Assembly (NCBI GenBank): GCA_965222335.1
Contig: OZ244944.1
Span: 2,728,001 to 2,792,000, forward strand
Length of the DNA stretch: 64,000 bases
Direction of reading: 5' to 3'
Origin: G965222335 sp965222335
GTDB lineage: Bacteria > Pseudomonadota > Gammaproteobacteria > Pseudomonadales > Halieaceae
A program made the position numbers and the translations under genes. The notes under the pieces were generated by a model. That model searched no databases, was not told where the DNA came from, and saw only the letters and a list, made by a program, of their open reading frames with translations. Of the stretch, positions 1-7,667 are shown piece after piece (within the stretch, counting starts at the first letter, position 1; each line of letters begins with the position of its first letter).

Positions 1-2
1 AC

Positions 3-719
3 TATGCCCCGGCCTATGACCAGGCCCTGGACAAGCTCGCCGGCAGCGATACGGTGCCGCGCTTCGTACTCAACACCCACTGGCATTTCGACCACACCGG
101 CGGCAACGCCTACTGGGGCGAGCGCGGCGCGGTGATCGTGGCCCACGACAACGTCTACCAGCGCATGTCGACCCGCCAGGAAATGAAGGCCTTTGACCGG
201 GTGATGGAGCCCAGCCCGCGCCCGGCCCTGCCGGTGGTGACCTACGACGACTCACTGGCCCTGCGCTTTAACGGCGACACGATCGAGAGCCAGCACTACC
301 CCCGCGGCCATACCGACGGCGACAGCGTGGTCTACTTCACCGCCGAGAACGTGGTGCACATGGGCGATCACTACTTCAAGGGCGGCTTTCCCTTCGTGGA
401 TATCGGCTCCGGCGGCAGCGTGCAGGGCTACCTGAACAATGTGCAGTCAGTGCTGGCCCGCGTGGATAAAGACACCGTGATCGTGCCCGGCCACGGCAGC
501 CTGTCCAACAAGGCGGAGCTCGCCAGCTACGCCGAGATGCTCAAGGCCACCATCACCGCCGTGGCGGACCACCTGGAAGCCGGCAAGAGCGTGGACGAGA
601 TCGTCAGCGCCGGCCTCGGCGAGGAGTGGGCGTCCTACGGCCAGGGCTTTATCAACGAAGAGAGCTGGATCCGCACCATCGCCACCAGCCTCAGCGTAAA
701 ATTGGGGACGGATACCTAA
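3..719 (+). CDS. MBL-fold metallo-hydrolase, 5' end outside window
   Basis: The reading frame is open from base 3, so the N-terminus lies upstream of the window. A possible GTG at 54 is internal, because the upstream frame reads as ordinary protein. The protein has the metallo-beta-lactamase zinc motif THWHFDH near the start of the visible part, then a GHTDGD histidine, an MGDHYF aspartate and a VPGHG histidine, which is the full two-metal ligand set. The substrate cannot be told from sequence; this fold includes lactonases, thioesterases and secreted beta-lactamase relatives. The last six codons (KLGTDT) and the TAA stop are supplied by a family A repeat, so the original C-terminus has been replaced or extended. 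The gene converges on ogt. Confidence 0.85.
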   Translation, partial: YAPAYDQALDKLAGSDTVPRFVLNTHWHFDHTGGNAYWGERGAVIVAHDNVYQRMSTRQEMKAFDRVMEPSPRPALPVVTYDDSLALRFNGDTIESQHYPRGHTDGDSVVYFTAENVVHMGDHYFKGGFPFVDIGSGGSVQGYLNNVQSVLARVDKDTVIVPGHGSLSNKAELASYAEMLKATITAVADHLEAGKSVDEIVSAGLGEEWASYGQGFINEESWIRTIATSLSVKLGTDT

Positions 720-778
720 TAGCTTCTGAATTAGGTATCCGTCCCCAATTTCCTATTAGGTATCCGTCCCCAATTTCT
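699..778. repeat. Family A repeat cluster, hairpin plus third unit
   Basis: One forward unit (699-720) and one inverted unit (730-751) form 22-bp perfect arms around a 9-nt loop. A second inverted unit follows at about 755-777. The cluster carries the stop codons of both convergent genes: the upstream hydrolase at 717-719 and ogt at 731-733. It could act as a shared bidirectional terminator; this is inference from the hairpin and flanking A/T runs. Confidence 0.9.
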
Positions 779-1237
779 TTGTGGTTGCTCCAGTTCCAGC
801 AGCCATTGTTTGCGCGCCATGCCGCCGGCGAAGCCGGTAAGGCTGCCGTCGCTGCCGATCACCCGGTGGCAGGGCACCACGATGGGCAGGGGGTTGCGGC
901 CGTTGGCGGCGCCGACCGCACGTACCGCCCGGTCGCGGCCGATGGCTCGGGCGATCTCCCGGTAGCTGCGGGATTCGCCGTAGGGGATTTTTGCCAGGGC
1001 GGCCCAGACCTGGCGCTGGAAATCGGTACCCGCGGCGGCCAGCGGCAGGTCGAAATGCCGGCGCTGTCCCGCGAAGTATTCTTGGAGCTGGACCCGTGCG
1101 CACGCCAGTACCGGGTCTTCTGTGCCCTCGGCGGCCTCGCCCTGGTGGTGGCCCGGGAAGTGAATTGCCACCAGCGCCGAGCCGCTGGATATCAGCTGCA
1201 AGGGGCCGATGGGGGTGGTCAGGGTGCAGGTATTCAC
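731..1237 (-). CDS. ogt: Methylated-DNA--protein-cysteine S-methyltransferase
   Basis: The protein repairs O6-methylguanine and O4-methylthymine by irreversible transfer of the alkyl group to its own cysteine. With the start used here it has 168 residues. The acceptor motif PCHRV (Cys123) is present, as is the upstream winged-helix motif RAVGAANGRNP. I chose GTG at 1237 because its first base begins a GTGA overlap with the ada/alkA stop and GGAGA lies 5 nt upstream. An in-frame ATG at 1249 has no Shine-Dalgarno sequence. The gene is translationally coupled to the upstream ada/alkA fusion, giving a two-gene alkylation-repair operon. The last ~14 residues (including NWGRIP and KLGTDT) come from family A repeat DNA and lie beyond the normal family C-terminus. 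Confidence 0.9.
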   Translation of the reverse strand: MNTCTLTTPIGPLQLISSGSALVAIHFPGHHQGEAAEGTEDPVLACARVQLQEYFAGQRRHFDLPLAAAGTDFQRQVWAALAKIPYGESRSYREIARAIGRDRAVRAVGAANGRNPLPIVVPCHRVIGSDGSLTGFAGGMARKQWLLELEQPQRNWGRIPNRKLGTDT

Positions 1238-2646
1238 AGGCTTCTCCATAACAGGTTGGCGGCATAGGCCCGCCACGGGCCCCAGGTCGTCGCGGCCTCC
1301 GCCAGCGCCTGGCTGGCTTCCGGCAGGGCAGCCCAGGCCTTGAGCAGGCCCAGGTCTTTGGGCGGGAAGATGTCCGGGTCGCCGAGGCCGCGCATGGCCA
1401 CCATGCCCAGGGTCCAGGGGCCGATGCCGGGCAGGGCGTCCAGTGCCGCGAGCAGGTCATCGGGCTCCTCCGCGGCCAGCAGCTGGCAGGCGGCGCGCAG
1501 GCTTGCCCGCCGCCGCGAAGGCATGGCGAAATCGCTATCCGGCAGGGCGGCGAGGCTGGCGGGGGTGGGGAAGCCTGACTCCCCGCTGTCGCCCGCGGCC
1601 GCCGCCAGGCGCGCCAGCACCGTGCGCGCGGCGCCGATGCTGACCTGCTGGCCGACGATGGCGCGCACCGTGGCTTCGGTGGGGGACCAGTACACCGGGG
1701 AGCGAATCCCGGGAAAGCGCGCCAGCAAGGCGGCCAGAGCCGGGTCGGCGCCGAGGTGGCGGGCGACGCTGGCGGGGTGTGCGTCGAGGTCGAACATGCG
1801 CCGCACGCGGGCGACCAGCGGCATCAGCGGCAGGGGACGCGGCAGGTTCAGGGTGAGGGCCAGGGCCTCGCGCCCGGGCTGCGGGCTGACCCGCAGGGTG
1901 GCGGCTTCTCCCTCGACCAGGAAGTGCCGCCGGTAGCCTGTTGCCGTGACTTCCTCGATGCCTTCGATCGCGTGGCGGGCGAAAAAGTCGATCACCCCGT
2001 CCCAGTCGTAGGGCGGGCGGTACTGCAGGTTCAGGGTGATGCCGCCGGGCACCGGTCGCTTGCGGCGCAGGGCCGAGGGGGCGACGCCGAAGCTCTCGCG
2101 CACCGCGCTATTGAAGCGGCGCAGGCTGCCGAAGCCGGCGGTGTAGGCGATATCGGTCATGCCGAGGTTGCTGTCCATCAACAGTTGCTTGGCGAACAGC
2201 AGGCGTCGGTTCTGGGCCACCGCCAGGGGCGAGACGCCCAGCTCCCGCTGGAACAGCTTGCGCAGGTAGCGCTCGCCCACGCCGAGGCGGTCCGCCAGCT
2301 CCGCCAGGCTGCCCTCGTTCAGGGCGCCGGCCTGGATCAGGGCGAGGGCGCGGTTGACCGTGGTCCCGGAACCCTGCCAGGCGGGGCTGCCGGGGGCCGA
2401 TTCCGGGCGGCAGCGCAGGCAGGGGCGGTAGCCGGCGGCGGCCGCCTGGCTGGCCTCGCGGAAGTAGTACACGTTCTTCTCCGCCGGGGGCCGCGCCGGG
2501 CACACCGGGCGGCAGTAGATGCCGGTGGTGCGCACCGCGAGGAAGAACTCGCCGTCGAAGCGCGTATCCCGGGACAGTCGCGCGCGGCGACAGGTGGCGG
2601 CGTCGGGCAGGGCGCGGGGGTGGGCATGGCTGTTGTCTTGATTCAT
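1234..2646 (-). CDS. Ada regulator / AlkA DNA-3-methyladenine glycosylase fusion
   Basis: The 470-residue bifunctional alkylation-response protein has three parts. An Ada N-terminal zinc domain (about 15-85) contains Cys45, Cys49, Cys76 and Cys79, which bind zinc and accept methyl groups from phosphotriesters. An AraC-type helix-turn-helix region follows (about 95-195). An AlkA N-terminal domain plus HhH-GPD glycosylase domain (about 200-470) contains LPGIGPWT and a probable catalytic aspartate near residue 431 (KDLG). It probably senses methylation, activates transcription and excises alkylated bases. This AdaA-AlkA architecture is known in actinobacteria and some proteobacteria. The start at ATG 2646 is preferred to an in-frame codon 11 residues upstream because the zinc domain begins just after it. 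ogt overlaps its end. Confidence 0.93.
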   Translation of the reverse strand: MNQDNSHAHPRALPDAATCRRARLSRDTRFDGEFFLAVRTTGIYCRPVCPARPPAEKNVYYFREASQAAAAGYRPCLRCRPESAPGSPAWQGSGTTVNRALALIQAGALNEGSLAELADRLGVGERYLRKLFQRELGVSPLAVAQNRRLLFAKQLLMDSNLGMTDIAYTAGFGSLRRFNSAVRESFGVAPSALRRKRPVPGGITLNLQYRPPYDWDGVIDFFARHAIEGIEEVTATGYRRHFLVEGEAATLRVSPQPGREALALTLNLPRPLPLMPLVARVRRMFDLDAHPASVARHLGADPALAALLARFPGIRSPVYWSPTEATVRAIVGQQVSIGAARTVLARLAAAAGDSGESGFPTPASLAALPDSDFAMPSRRRASLRAACQLLAAEEPDDLLAALDALPGIGPWTLGMVAMRGLGDPDIFPPKDLGLLKAWAALPEASQALAEAATTWGPWRAYAANLLWRSL

Positions 2647-2797
2647 GGTGCCACTATAGGCCGGGGGGCGGCCAGGCACTAGCCAGAATCGGCCCTGTAT
2701 AGCCGGCAGCGCGCGGTTGCCTTCGGCGATCCACCCCGCGATACTTGGGCCACTGAATTTCCGGAGGGGCGAGCCGCTGCTGGCCGCCCTGAACTGT

Positions 2798-4075
2798 ATG
2801 GACCTGGTTGTCTACGCGGTGCCACTGTTTATCGTCGCCATGCTGGTTGAGCTGGGCTACGGCATCGCCAAAAAACGCAATACCTACCGCCTGAGCGACA
2901 GCGTCAGTAGCCTGTTCCTGGGCACCCTGAGCCAGGCCCGGCGCTTCGTCACCCTCGGGGTGGGGGGCTATGTCTATTACCTGGTCACCGAGTATTTCTC
3001 CCTGCCGCTGATGGACGCGAGCCACTGGTGGACCTGGGTGCTGGCCATGGTGCTGTACGACTTCTGCTACTACTGGCTGCACCGCCTGGGGCACGAGCGC
3101 ACCATCCTCTGGGCTGCCCACGTCGCTCACCACCAGAGCGAGGACTACAACCTCACCACCGCCCTGCGCCAGACCAGCACCGGCTTCCTGCTGGGTTGGG
3201 TGTTCTACCTGCCGATGTATTTCCTTGGCATTCCCGCGGAGGTGGTGGTTACCGTCGGTTCCCTGAACCTGATCTACCAGTTCTGGGTGCACACCGAGCA
3301 TGTGCCCAAGCTGGGCTGGTACGAGTGGATTTTCGTGACCCCCTCCAACCACCGGGTGCACCACGCCCAGAACGACGTCTACGTGGATCGCAACTACGGC
3401 GGCCTGTTCATCATCTGGGACCGCCTGTTCGGCACCTTCCAGGAGGAGTTGGATGACGAACGGCCGGTCTACGGTATCCGCGGCCCCCTGCGCAGCTGGA
3501 ACCCGGTGCTGGCCCTGACCCATATCTACACCGACATGGCCCACGACAGCTGGCACGCCCGGGACTGGCGCGACAAGCTGCGGGTCTGGTGGGCGCGCAC
3601 CGGCTGGCGCCCGGCGGACGTGGCCGAGCGCTTCCCCCGGGAAAAGCACGATCTGTCGCAATTTCGCAAGTACGATCCGCCGGTCACCCTGCCGGTGGCC
3701 GGCTACGCCTTCTTCCAGCTGCTGGCGGTGGTGCTGCTGCTCAATGGGATGCAGGCCACCGACCTGGGCTACGCCGCCGGCGTCGCCCTCTGGGCAGTCA
3801 TGCTCGCGACCACGGTGACCACGGCCATCTGGCTGGAGCAGCGCGAAGGCAGCCATCCCGCGCGCTGGGACTGGCTGCGCCTGGGCGCGATAGCCGCGCT
3901 GCTACTGACCGCCTGGCTCGCGGACTACGCAACTCAGCCCTCAAGCTGGCCCCTGCTCGCCGGCGTCGCCTACCTCGCCCTCAACTCCCTCTGGCTCCCC
4001 TGGCTCTCCCGCCCCAACCCCATAAAGGGGTCAGACCCCTTTATGGCAGCAACGGGCGCCCAGTCACCCAATTAA
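2798..4075 (+). CDS. Fatty acid hydroxylase / sterol desaturase family membrane oxygenase
   Basis: This is a polytopic membrane protein with the three histidine clusters of the non-haem di-iron hydroxylases: HRLGH (95-99), HVAHH (108-112) and HRVHH in the SNHRVHH segment. About 425 residues plus extra C-terminal membrane segments resemble the alkylglycerol monooxygenase-like branch, but the substrate is not determinable. The start is uncertain: ATG 2798 begins the first membrane segment, while the frame stays open upstream to a TTG at 2717 and a GGAGG lies at 2763. The tail contains IKGSDPF, encoded by a family B repeat, and the stop TAA abuts a second B unit. The gene is divergent from ada/alkA. 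Confidence 0.85.
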   Translation: MDLVVYAVPLFIVAMLVELGYGIAKKRNTYRLSDSVSSLFLGTLSQARRFVTLGVGGYVYYLVTEYFSLPLMDASHWWTWVLAMVLYDFCYYWLHRLGHERTILWAAHVAHHQSEDYNLTTALRQTSTGFLLGWVFYLPMYFLGIPAEVVVTVGSLNLIYQFWVHTEHVPKLGWYEWIFVTPSNHRVHHAQNDVYVDRNYGGLFIIWDRLFGTFQEELDDERPVYGIRGPLRSWNPVLALTHIYTDMAHDSWHARDWRDKLRVWWARTGWRPADVAERFPREKHDLSQFRKYDPPVTLPVAGYAFFQLLAVVLLLNGMQATDLGYAAGVALWAVMLATTVTTAIWLEQREGSHPARWDWLRLGAIAALLLTAWLADYATQPSSWPLLAGVAYLALNSLWLPWLSRPNPIKGSDPFMAATGAQSPN

Positions 4076-4119
4076 AGGGATCTGACCCCTTTATTAAAAA
4101 GGGGTCAGATCCCTTTTTT
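4022..4119. repeat. Family B repeats: palindrome and terminator-like hairpin
   Basis: Positions 4022-4044 form a perfect palindrome with a single central base and lie inside the hydroxylase reading frame. Positions 4074-4092 and 4098-4116 form 19-bp perfect inverted arms around a 5-nt loop, followed by a T run. That second structure lies between the hydroxylase stop and the convergent yaeQ stop and looks like a bidirectional intrinsic terminator. Confidence 0.88.
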
Positions 4120-4127
4120 CGGGGGGC

Positions 4128-4670
4128 TTACTGGGTGCTTGCCAGTTGGGTGGGCGTCAGGCTGAGGGATTCGTTGCCATTGTCGAGGTAGAGGGTGCCC
4201 CCGGCGATGCTGAGGGCGAGGTTGGCGTTGCGCTCGAGCAGGGCGCTGGCGGCCTGGATCTCGGCCCAGTCCAGCTGCACTACTTCGATGCGCGGCAAGG
4301 CCGCGATGGCCTCGCCCTGGTTGGCCCACCAGGTGCGCGCGCTCTTGCCAAAGGCCAACACGCTGACCCGCGCCGCCTTGCCGCAGGCCTTGCGCAGGCG
4401 CGCCTCCTCCGGCTGGCCGATCTCGATCCAGTGCAGAATCTCGCCGCTGTCGCTGTGCTGCCACAGGTCCGGCTCCTCGGCGGTGGACAGGCCGCGGGTG
4501 AAAGCCAGGCCCTGGGCTGCGTACAGGCCAAAGGCCAGCACCCGGGCGGTCAGCCGCTCCAGGGTCTCCGAGGGGTGTCGGGCCAGGGTCAGGGGAAAGT
4601 CCTGGTACAGGCCACGGTCGCTGTCCGCGAGTGCCAGCTGCAGCTTGTAGATCGTGGGTTTCAGGGCCAT
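4128..4670 (-). CDS. yaeQ: YaeQ family protein
   Basis: The 180-residue protein matches the YaeQ family over its full length. It opens with MALKPTIYK and carries the conserved LARHPSET and HWIEIGQPEEARLRKA segments. YaeQ has a PD-(D/E)XK-like fold and was first noted as a suppressor of RfaH loss; its biochemical role is unsettled. It is a cytosolic protein. Family B repeats bracket the gene at both ends, at 4074-4116 on the 3' side and 4720-4761 on the 5' side. Confidence 0.9.
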   Translation of the reverse strand: MALKPTIYKLQLALADSDRGLYQDFPLTLARHPSETLERLTARVLAFGLYAAQGLAFTRGLSTAEEPDLWQHSDSGEILHWIEIGQPEEARLRKACGKAARVSVLAFGKSARTWWANQGEAIAALPRIEVVQLDWAEIQAASALLERNANLALSIAGGTLYLDNGNESLSLTPTQLASTQ

Positions 4671-4719
4671 GGCATGGTTTCGCGTCAGGAAAGGGCCGGG
4701 GATTGTAGCATCTGAAAAG

Positions 4720-4764
4720 AGGGGTCAGACCCCTTTAATCTGGAAAAGGGGTCTGACCCCTTTT
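4720..4764. repeat. Family B inverted pair
   Basis: Arms at 4720-4736 and 4745-4761 pair perfectly over 17 bp, and each arm core is itself nearly palindromic. A T run follows on the plus strand and an A run precedes it. The antiporter stop codon lies 4 nt from this element on the minus strand, so the pair can serve as that gene's terminator, upstream of yaeQ. Confidence 0.88.
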
Positions 4765-4767
4765 TTA

Positions 4768-6354
4768 TCAGGCGGGTGGCTTGGGCTCGAAGATCGCCGG
4801 GTTTTCTCCGAGGTGTGCCGCGGCGTGGGCGGCGAAGCCGGCCCCGGCCTGGGCGTAGAGGTTGAAGGCCGAGACGCCGTATTGCTCCAGTTCCTCCGCC
4901 TCTTCACTGAAGCGCACCACGGCGGCGATGCGGCCCTTGTAGCCCATGTCCTGGAGCAGACGCACCACCAGTTTGTTTTCCTGGTGGTTGGTCAGGGCGA
5001 GCATGATCAGCTCGATCGGCTCCAGGTCGATGTGACGCCAGAAATCCGGGTCCGAGGCATCGGCAGCCGCAACCCGGCGATGGGAGCGCCGATGCTCCGC
5101 CAGCTTGCGGTCGTTGTCGTCTACCCCCAGCACCTCGGGGCCGTAGTGCTCGGCGATGGACTCGTAGGCGCCGGTGCCGATATTACCCATGCCCAACACC
5201 AGCACCCGGGTGTCGCGGGTGTCGGGGAAGCGGCCGCGCACGACCTCGGTTTCGTGCTGCTGCAGGCGCGCGTACCAGCGCTGGTAAATCTTGTGGGACC
5301 AGCGATTCAGCGGCGAGGCGATGACAAAGCTCACCGCGATCGCCAGGGAGATCGCCCCCGACCACTGGGGGTCCAGCCAGCCCGCCGTCGCCGCCACCGC
5401 GACCACGATCAGCCCGAATTCGCTGTAGTTGGCCAGTGACGCGGAGGCCAGCACCGCGGTGCGCGCCGGCGTGTGCAGCCGGGTCATCAGGAGGAAATAC
5501 AGCGGCGGCTTGATCACCACCAGCAGGCCCAGCAGCAGCGCGACCAGCATCATGTCCTGCCGCGGCCAGCCGTCCAGGCCGATGGTGAGGAAGAAGCAGA
5601 CCAGGAACAGGTCCTTGAACTGCAGCAGGTTGCGCGAAAGCTCCTTGGCCTTCTGGTGCCCGGCGAGCACCGCGCCGATGATCAGCGCGCCGAGGTCGCC
5701 CTTGATCCCGGTGGCCTCGAACAGCTCCGCGCCGCCCAGGGCCAGGGTCAGGCCAAACAGGGTGAACAGCTCGCCGTGGCCGCTCATGGCCAGCAGGCGT
5801 AGGATTACCCCGCGCAGGGGCCACAAGGCCAGCAGAAACAGGGCGGTCAGGTCCGGGGTCTTGCCCGTGGAGAAACCCAGGAACAGCACCGCCGCCAGGT
5901 CCTGGATAATCAGGATGCCGATGGCGAGATTGGCATGCTTGGAAGCCATCTCGCCGCGCTCCTGCATCACCTGGATCACGAACACGGTGCTGGAGAACGT
6001 CAGGGCGAAGGCGAGGATCAGCGCCGTGTTGAGACCGATCTCCAGCCCCGGCATCAGCGTACCCGCGCCGTAGAGCAGACCCATAAAGGCCAGCTGCATC
6101 AGCGCCATGTGCGCCAGGGTGGTGCCCCAGATGCGGGATTTGAGGAGGTCCGCCGGCTGCAGCTTGAGGCCGATCGTGAACAGCAGCAGGGTGATCCCGA
6201 GATCCGAGAGTGTGCTGAGAATGTCGCCGCCGCCGATCTGCAGCTCGTGCAGGATAAACCCGGCGCCAAGGTAGCCGATCAATGCCGGCAGGCCCACCGC
6301 GCGGCTGGCCATGCCGCAGGCCAGGGCGATAAAAATAATCAGCGGATCGAGCAT
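4768..6354 (-). CDS. CPA2-family cation:proton antiporter with TrkA-N domain
   Basis: The 528-residue inner-membrane transporter has about 12-13 hydrophobic segments in residues 1-345, with Na+/H+ exchanger motifs such as GYLGAGF and LLLFTIGL. A cytosolic Rossmann domain follows at about 380-500 (LVLGMGNIGTGAY, a GxGxxG-type NAD-binding loop). This layout matches the KefB/KefC/YbaL group of K+/H+ antiporters gated by a nucleotide-binding domain. Only the N-terminal part of an RCK module is present, with no TrkA-C. The transported ion and the gating ligand are inference. It is preceded by the small membrane-protein gene on the same strand with a ~60-nt gap. Confidence 0.88.
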   Translation of the reverse strand: MLDPLIIFIALACGMASRAVGLPALIGYLGAGFILHELQIGGGDILSTLSDLGITLLLFTIGLKLQPADLLKSRIWGTTLAHMALMQLAFMGLLYGAGTLMPGLEIGLNTALILAFALTFSSTVFVIQVMQERGEMASKHANLAIGILIIQDLAAVLFLGFSTGKTPDLTALFLLALWPLRGVILRLLAMSGHGELFTLFGLTLALGGAELFEATGIKGDLGALIIGAVLAGHQKAKELSRNLLQFKDLFLVCFFLTIGLDGWPRQDMMLVALLLGLLVVIKPPLYFLLMTRLHTPARTAVLASASLANYSEFGLIVVAVAATAGWLDPQWSGAISLAIAVSFVIASPLNRWSHKIYQRWYARLQQHETEVVRGRFPDTRDTRVLVLGMGNIGTGAYESIAEHYGPEVLGVDDNDRKLAEHRRSHRRVAAADASDPDFWRHIDLEPIELIMLALTNHQENKLVVRLLQDMGYKGRIAAVVRFSEEAEELEQYGVSAFNLYAQAGAGFAAHAAAHLGENPAIFEPKPPA

Positions 6355-6417
6355 CTGGCGTCCTTACCTTCTCACCTTTGCCTCAGTATACCGGTGCGGC
6401 GGCGGGCTGTGGGTGCC

Positions 6418-6762
6418 TTAAATGCTGGGCTGGTGACGCAGGGCCCAGAGCACCCGAGCGCTGAGCAGGACAATAAGCAGGTCCAGCACCGCGCGCACTG
6501 TGAGCCCAGGGGTCCACACGGGCTGTCCCGCGAGGGTAAGCGCCAGCAGGGCCCCGGGCACGCAGATGGCGATAAACAGGGTAAAGCGGGACTGACCGAA
6601 CAGGCCGATGCCGATCAGCAGGTAGACCGCGCCGCACAAGGCAGTCAGCAGGACCGACTCGCTGAGCCGGTCCAGCCACAGGCTCGCCACCTGCCAGACG
6701 CCGCTGCCCGTGACCAGCAGGGCGGCGAGCTGGCGTTGCAGGTAGATGCCGCGGGTCAGCAT
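6418..6762 (-). CDS. Small membrane protein of unknown function
   Basis: I do not recognise a family for this 114-residue protein. It has about four hydrophobic segments, including WQVASLWL, LLTALCGAVYLLIGIGLF and FTLFIAICVPGALLALTLA, so it is probably an inner-membrane protein. Its ATG overlaps the HMG-CoA lyase stop as TGATG, so it is translated as the last gene of the liu operon. A role in leucine catabolism is possible only by position. Confidence 0.7.
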   Translation of the reverse strand: MLTRGIYLQRQLAALLVTGSGVWQVASLWLDRLSESVLLTALCGAVYLLIGIGLFGQSRFTLFIAICVPGALLALTLAGQPVWTPGLTVRAVLDLLIVLLSARVLWALRHQPSI

Positions 6763-7667
6763 CAGGCGTCTGCGCCCGCCAGCGCGCGGGCGGTACGCGA
6801 CACGCTGGCGCGTCCGAGCACCGCGGAAATCCGGTTGCCCGCGGCGATCAGGGCGTTCAGGTCGAGGCCGGTGGCAATGTCGAGACCGTGGAGCATGTAT
6901 ACCACGTCCTCGGTGGCGACGTTGCCCGAGGCGCCCCTGGCGTAGGGGCAGCCGCCGAGGCCGGCGATGGAGGCATCCACCGTGGCGATGCCGTGTTGCA
7001 GGGCCACCAGGATATTCGCCAGGGCCTGGCCGTAGGTGTCGTGGCAGTGCACCGCCAGCTGCGCCGCGTCATGCCGCTGCAGGAGCGCTTCCAGCAGGCG
7101 CGCCATGCTGCCGGCGGTGCCGGTGCCGATGGTGTCGCCCAGGGAGACCTCGTAGCAGCCCATGTCCAGCAGGGCGGCCGTGACCTCGGCCACTTTGGCC
7201 GGCGCGATGTCCCCCTCGTAAGGGCAGCCCAGGACGCAGGAGACATAGCCGCGCACCGGCACCTTGGCCGCCTGCGCTTCGCGCATCACGGGGGTGAAGC
7301 GCTCGAGGCTCTCGGCAATGCTGCAGTTGATGTTTTTCTGCGAGAAGGCTTCGGACGCGGCGCCAAACACTGCCACCTCGTCGGCGCCGGCGGCCAGCGC
7401 CCGCTCCAGTCCCTTCAGGTTGGGGGTGAGGGCGGTGTAGGTGACCCCCGGCCGGCGCTGGATGCCGGCGAACACCGCCTCGCTGTCCGCCATCTGCGGA
7501 ATCCACTTGGGGTTCACAAAACTGCCGGCCTCGATCTTGCGCAGGCCGGCGGCGGCGAGGTCATCAATCAGGCGCAGCTTGTCCGCCAGGGCGATGGTCT
7601 CGGGCTCATTCTGCAGCCCGTCCCGGGCCCCCACTTCCACCAGGGTCACTGCCTGCGGCAGGCTCAT
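6762..7667 (-). CDS. mvaB: Hydroxymethylglutaryl-CoA lyase
   Basis: The enzyme cleaves 3-hydroxy-3-methylglutaryl-CoA to acetyl-CoA and acetoacetate, the final step of leucine degradation (LiuE). It is 301 residues, the normal bacterial length. Visible signatures are VEVGARDGLQNE (metal and substrate site at the first barrel strand), SLGDTIGTGT, HCHDTYGQALAN with metal-binding histidines, and the glycine-rich catalytic-cysteine loop GLGGCPYARGASGNVATEDVVY. The start ATG overlaps the mccA stop by 4 nt (ATGA). Confidence 0.96.
   Translation of the reverse strand: MSLPQAVTLVEVGARDGLQNEPETIALADKLRLIDDLAAAGLRKIEAGSFVNPKWIPQMADSEAVFAGIQRRPGVTYTALTPNLKGLERALAAGADEVAVFGAASEAFSQKNINCSIAESLERFTPVMREAQAAKVPVRGYVSCVLGCPYEGDIAPAKVAEVTAALLDMGCYEVSLGDTIGTGTAGSMARLLEALLQRHDAAQLAVHCHDTYGQALANILVALQHGIATVDASIAGLGGCPYARGASGNVATEDVVYMLHGLDIATGLDLNALIAAGNRISAVLGRASVSRTARALAGADA

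Noticed and set aside
626..1267. 213-codon plus-strand frame across the ogt region
   Set aside because: It is antisense to ogt, which has clear catalytic motifs; the translation shows no homology.
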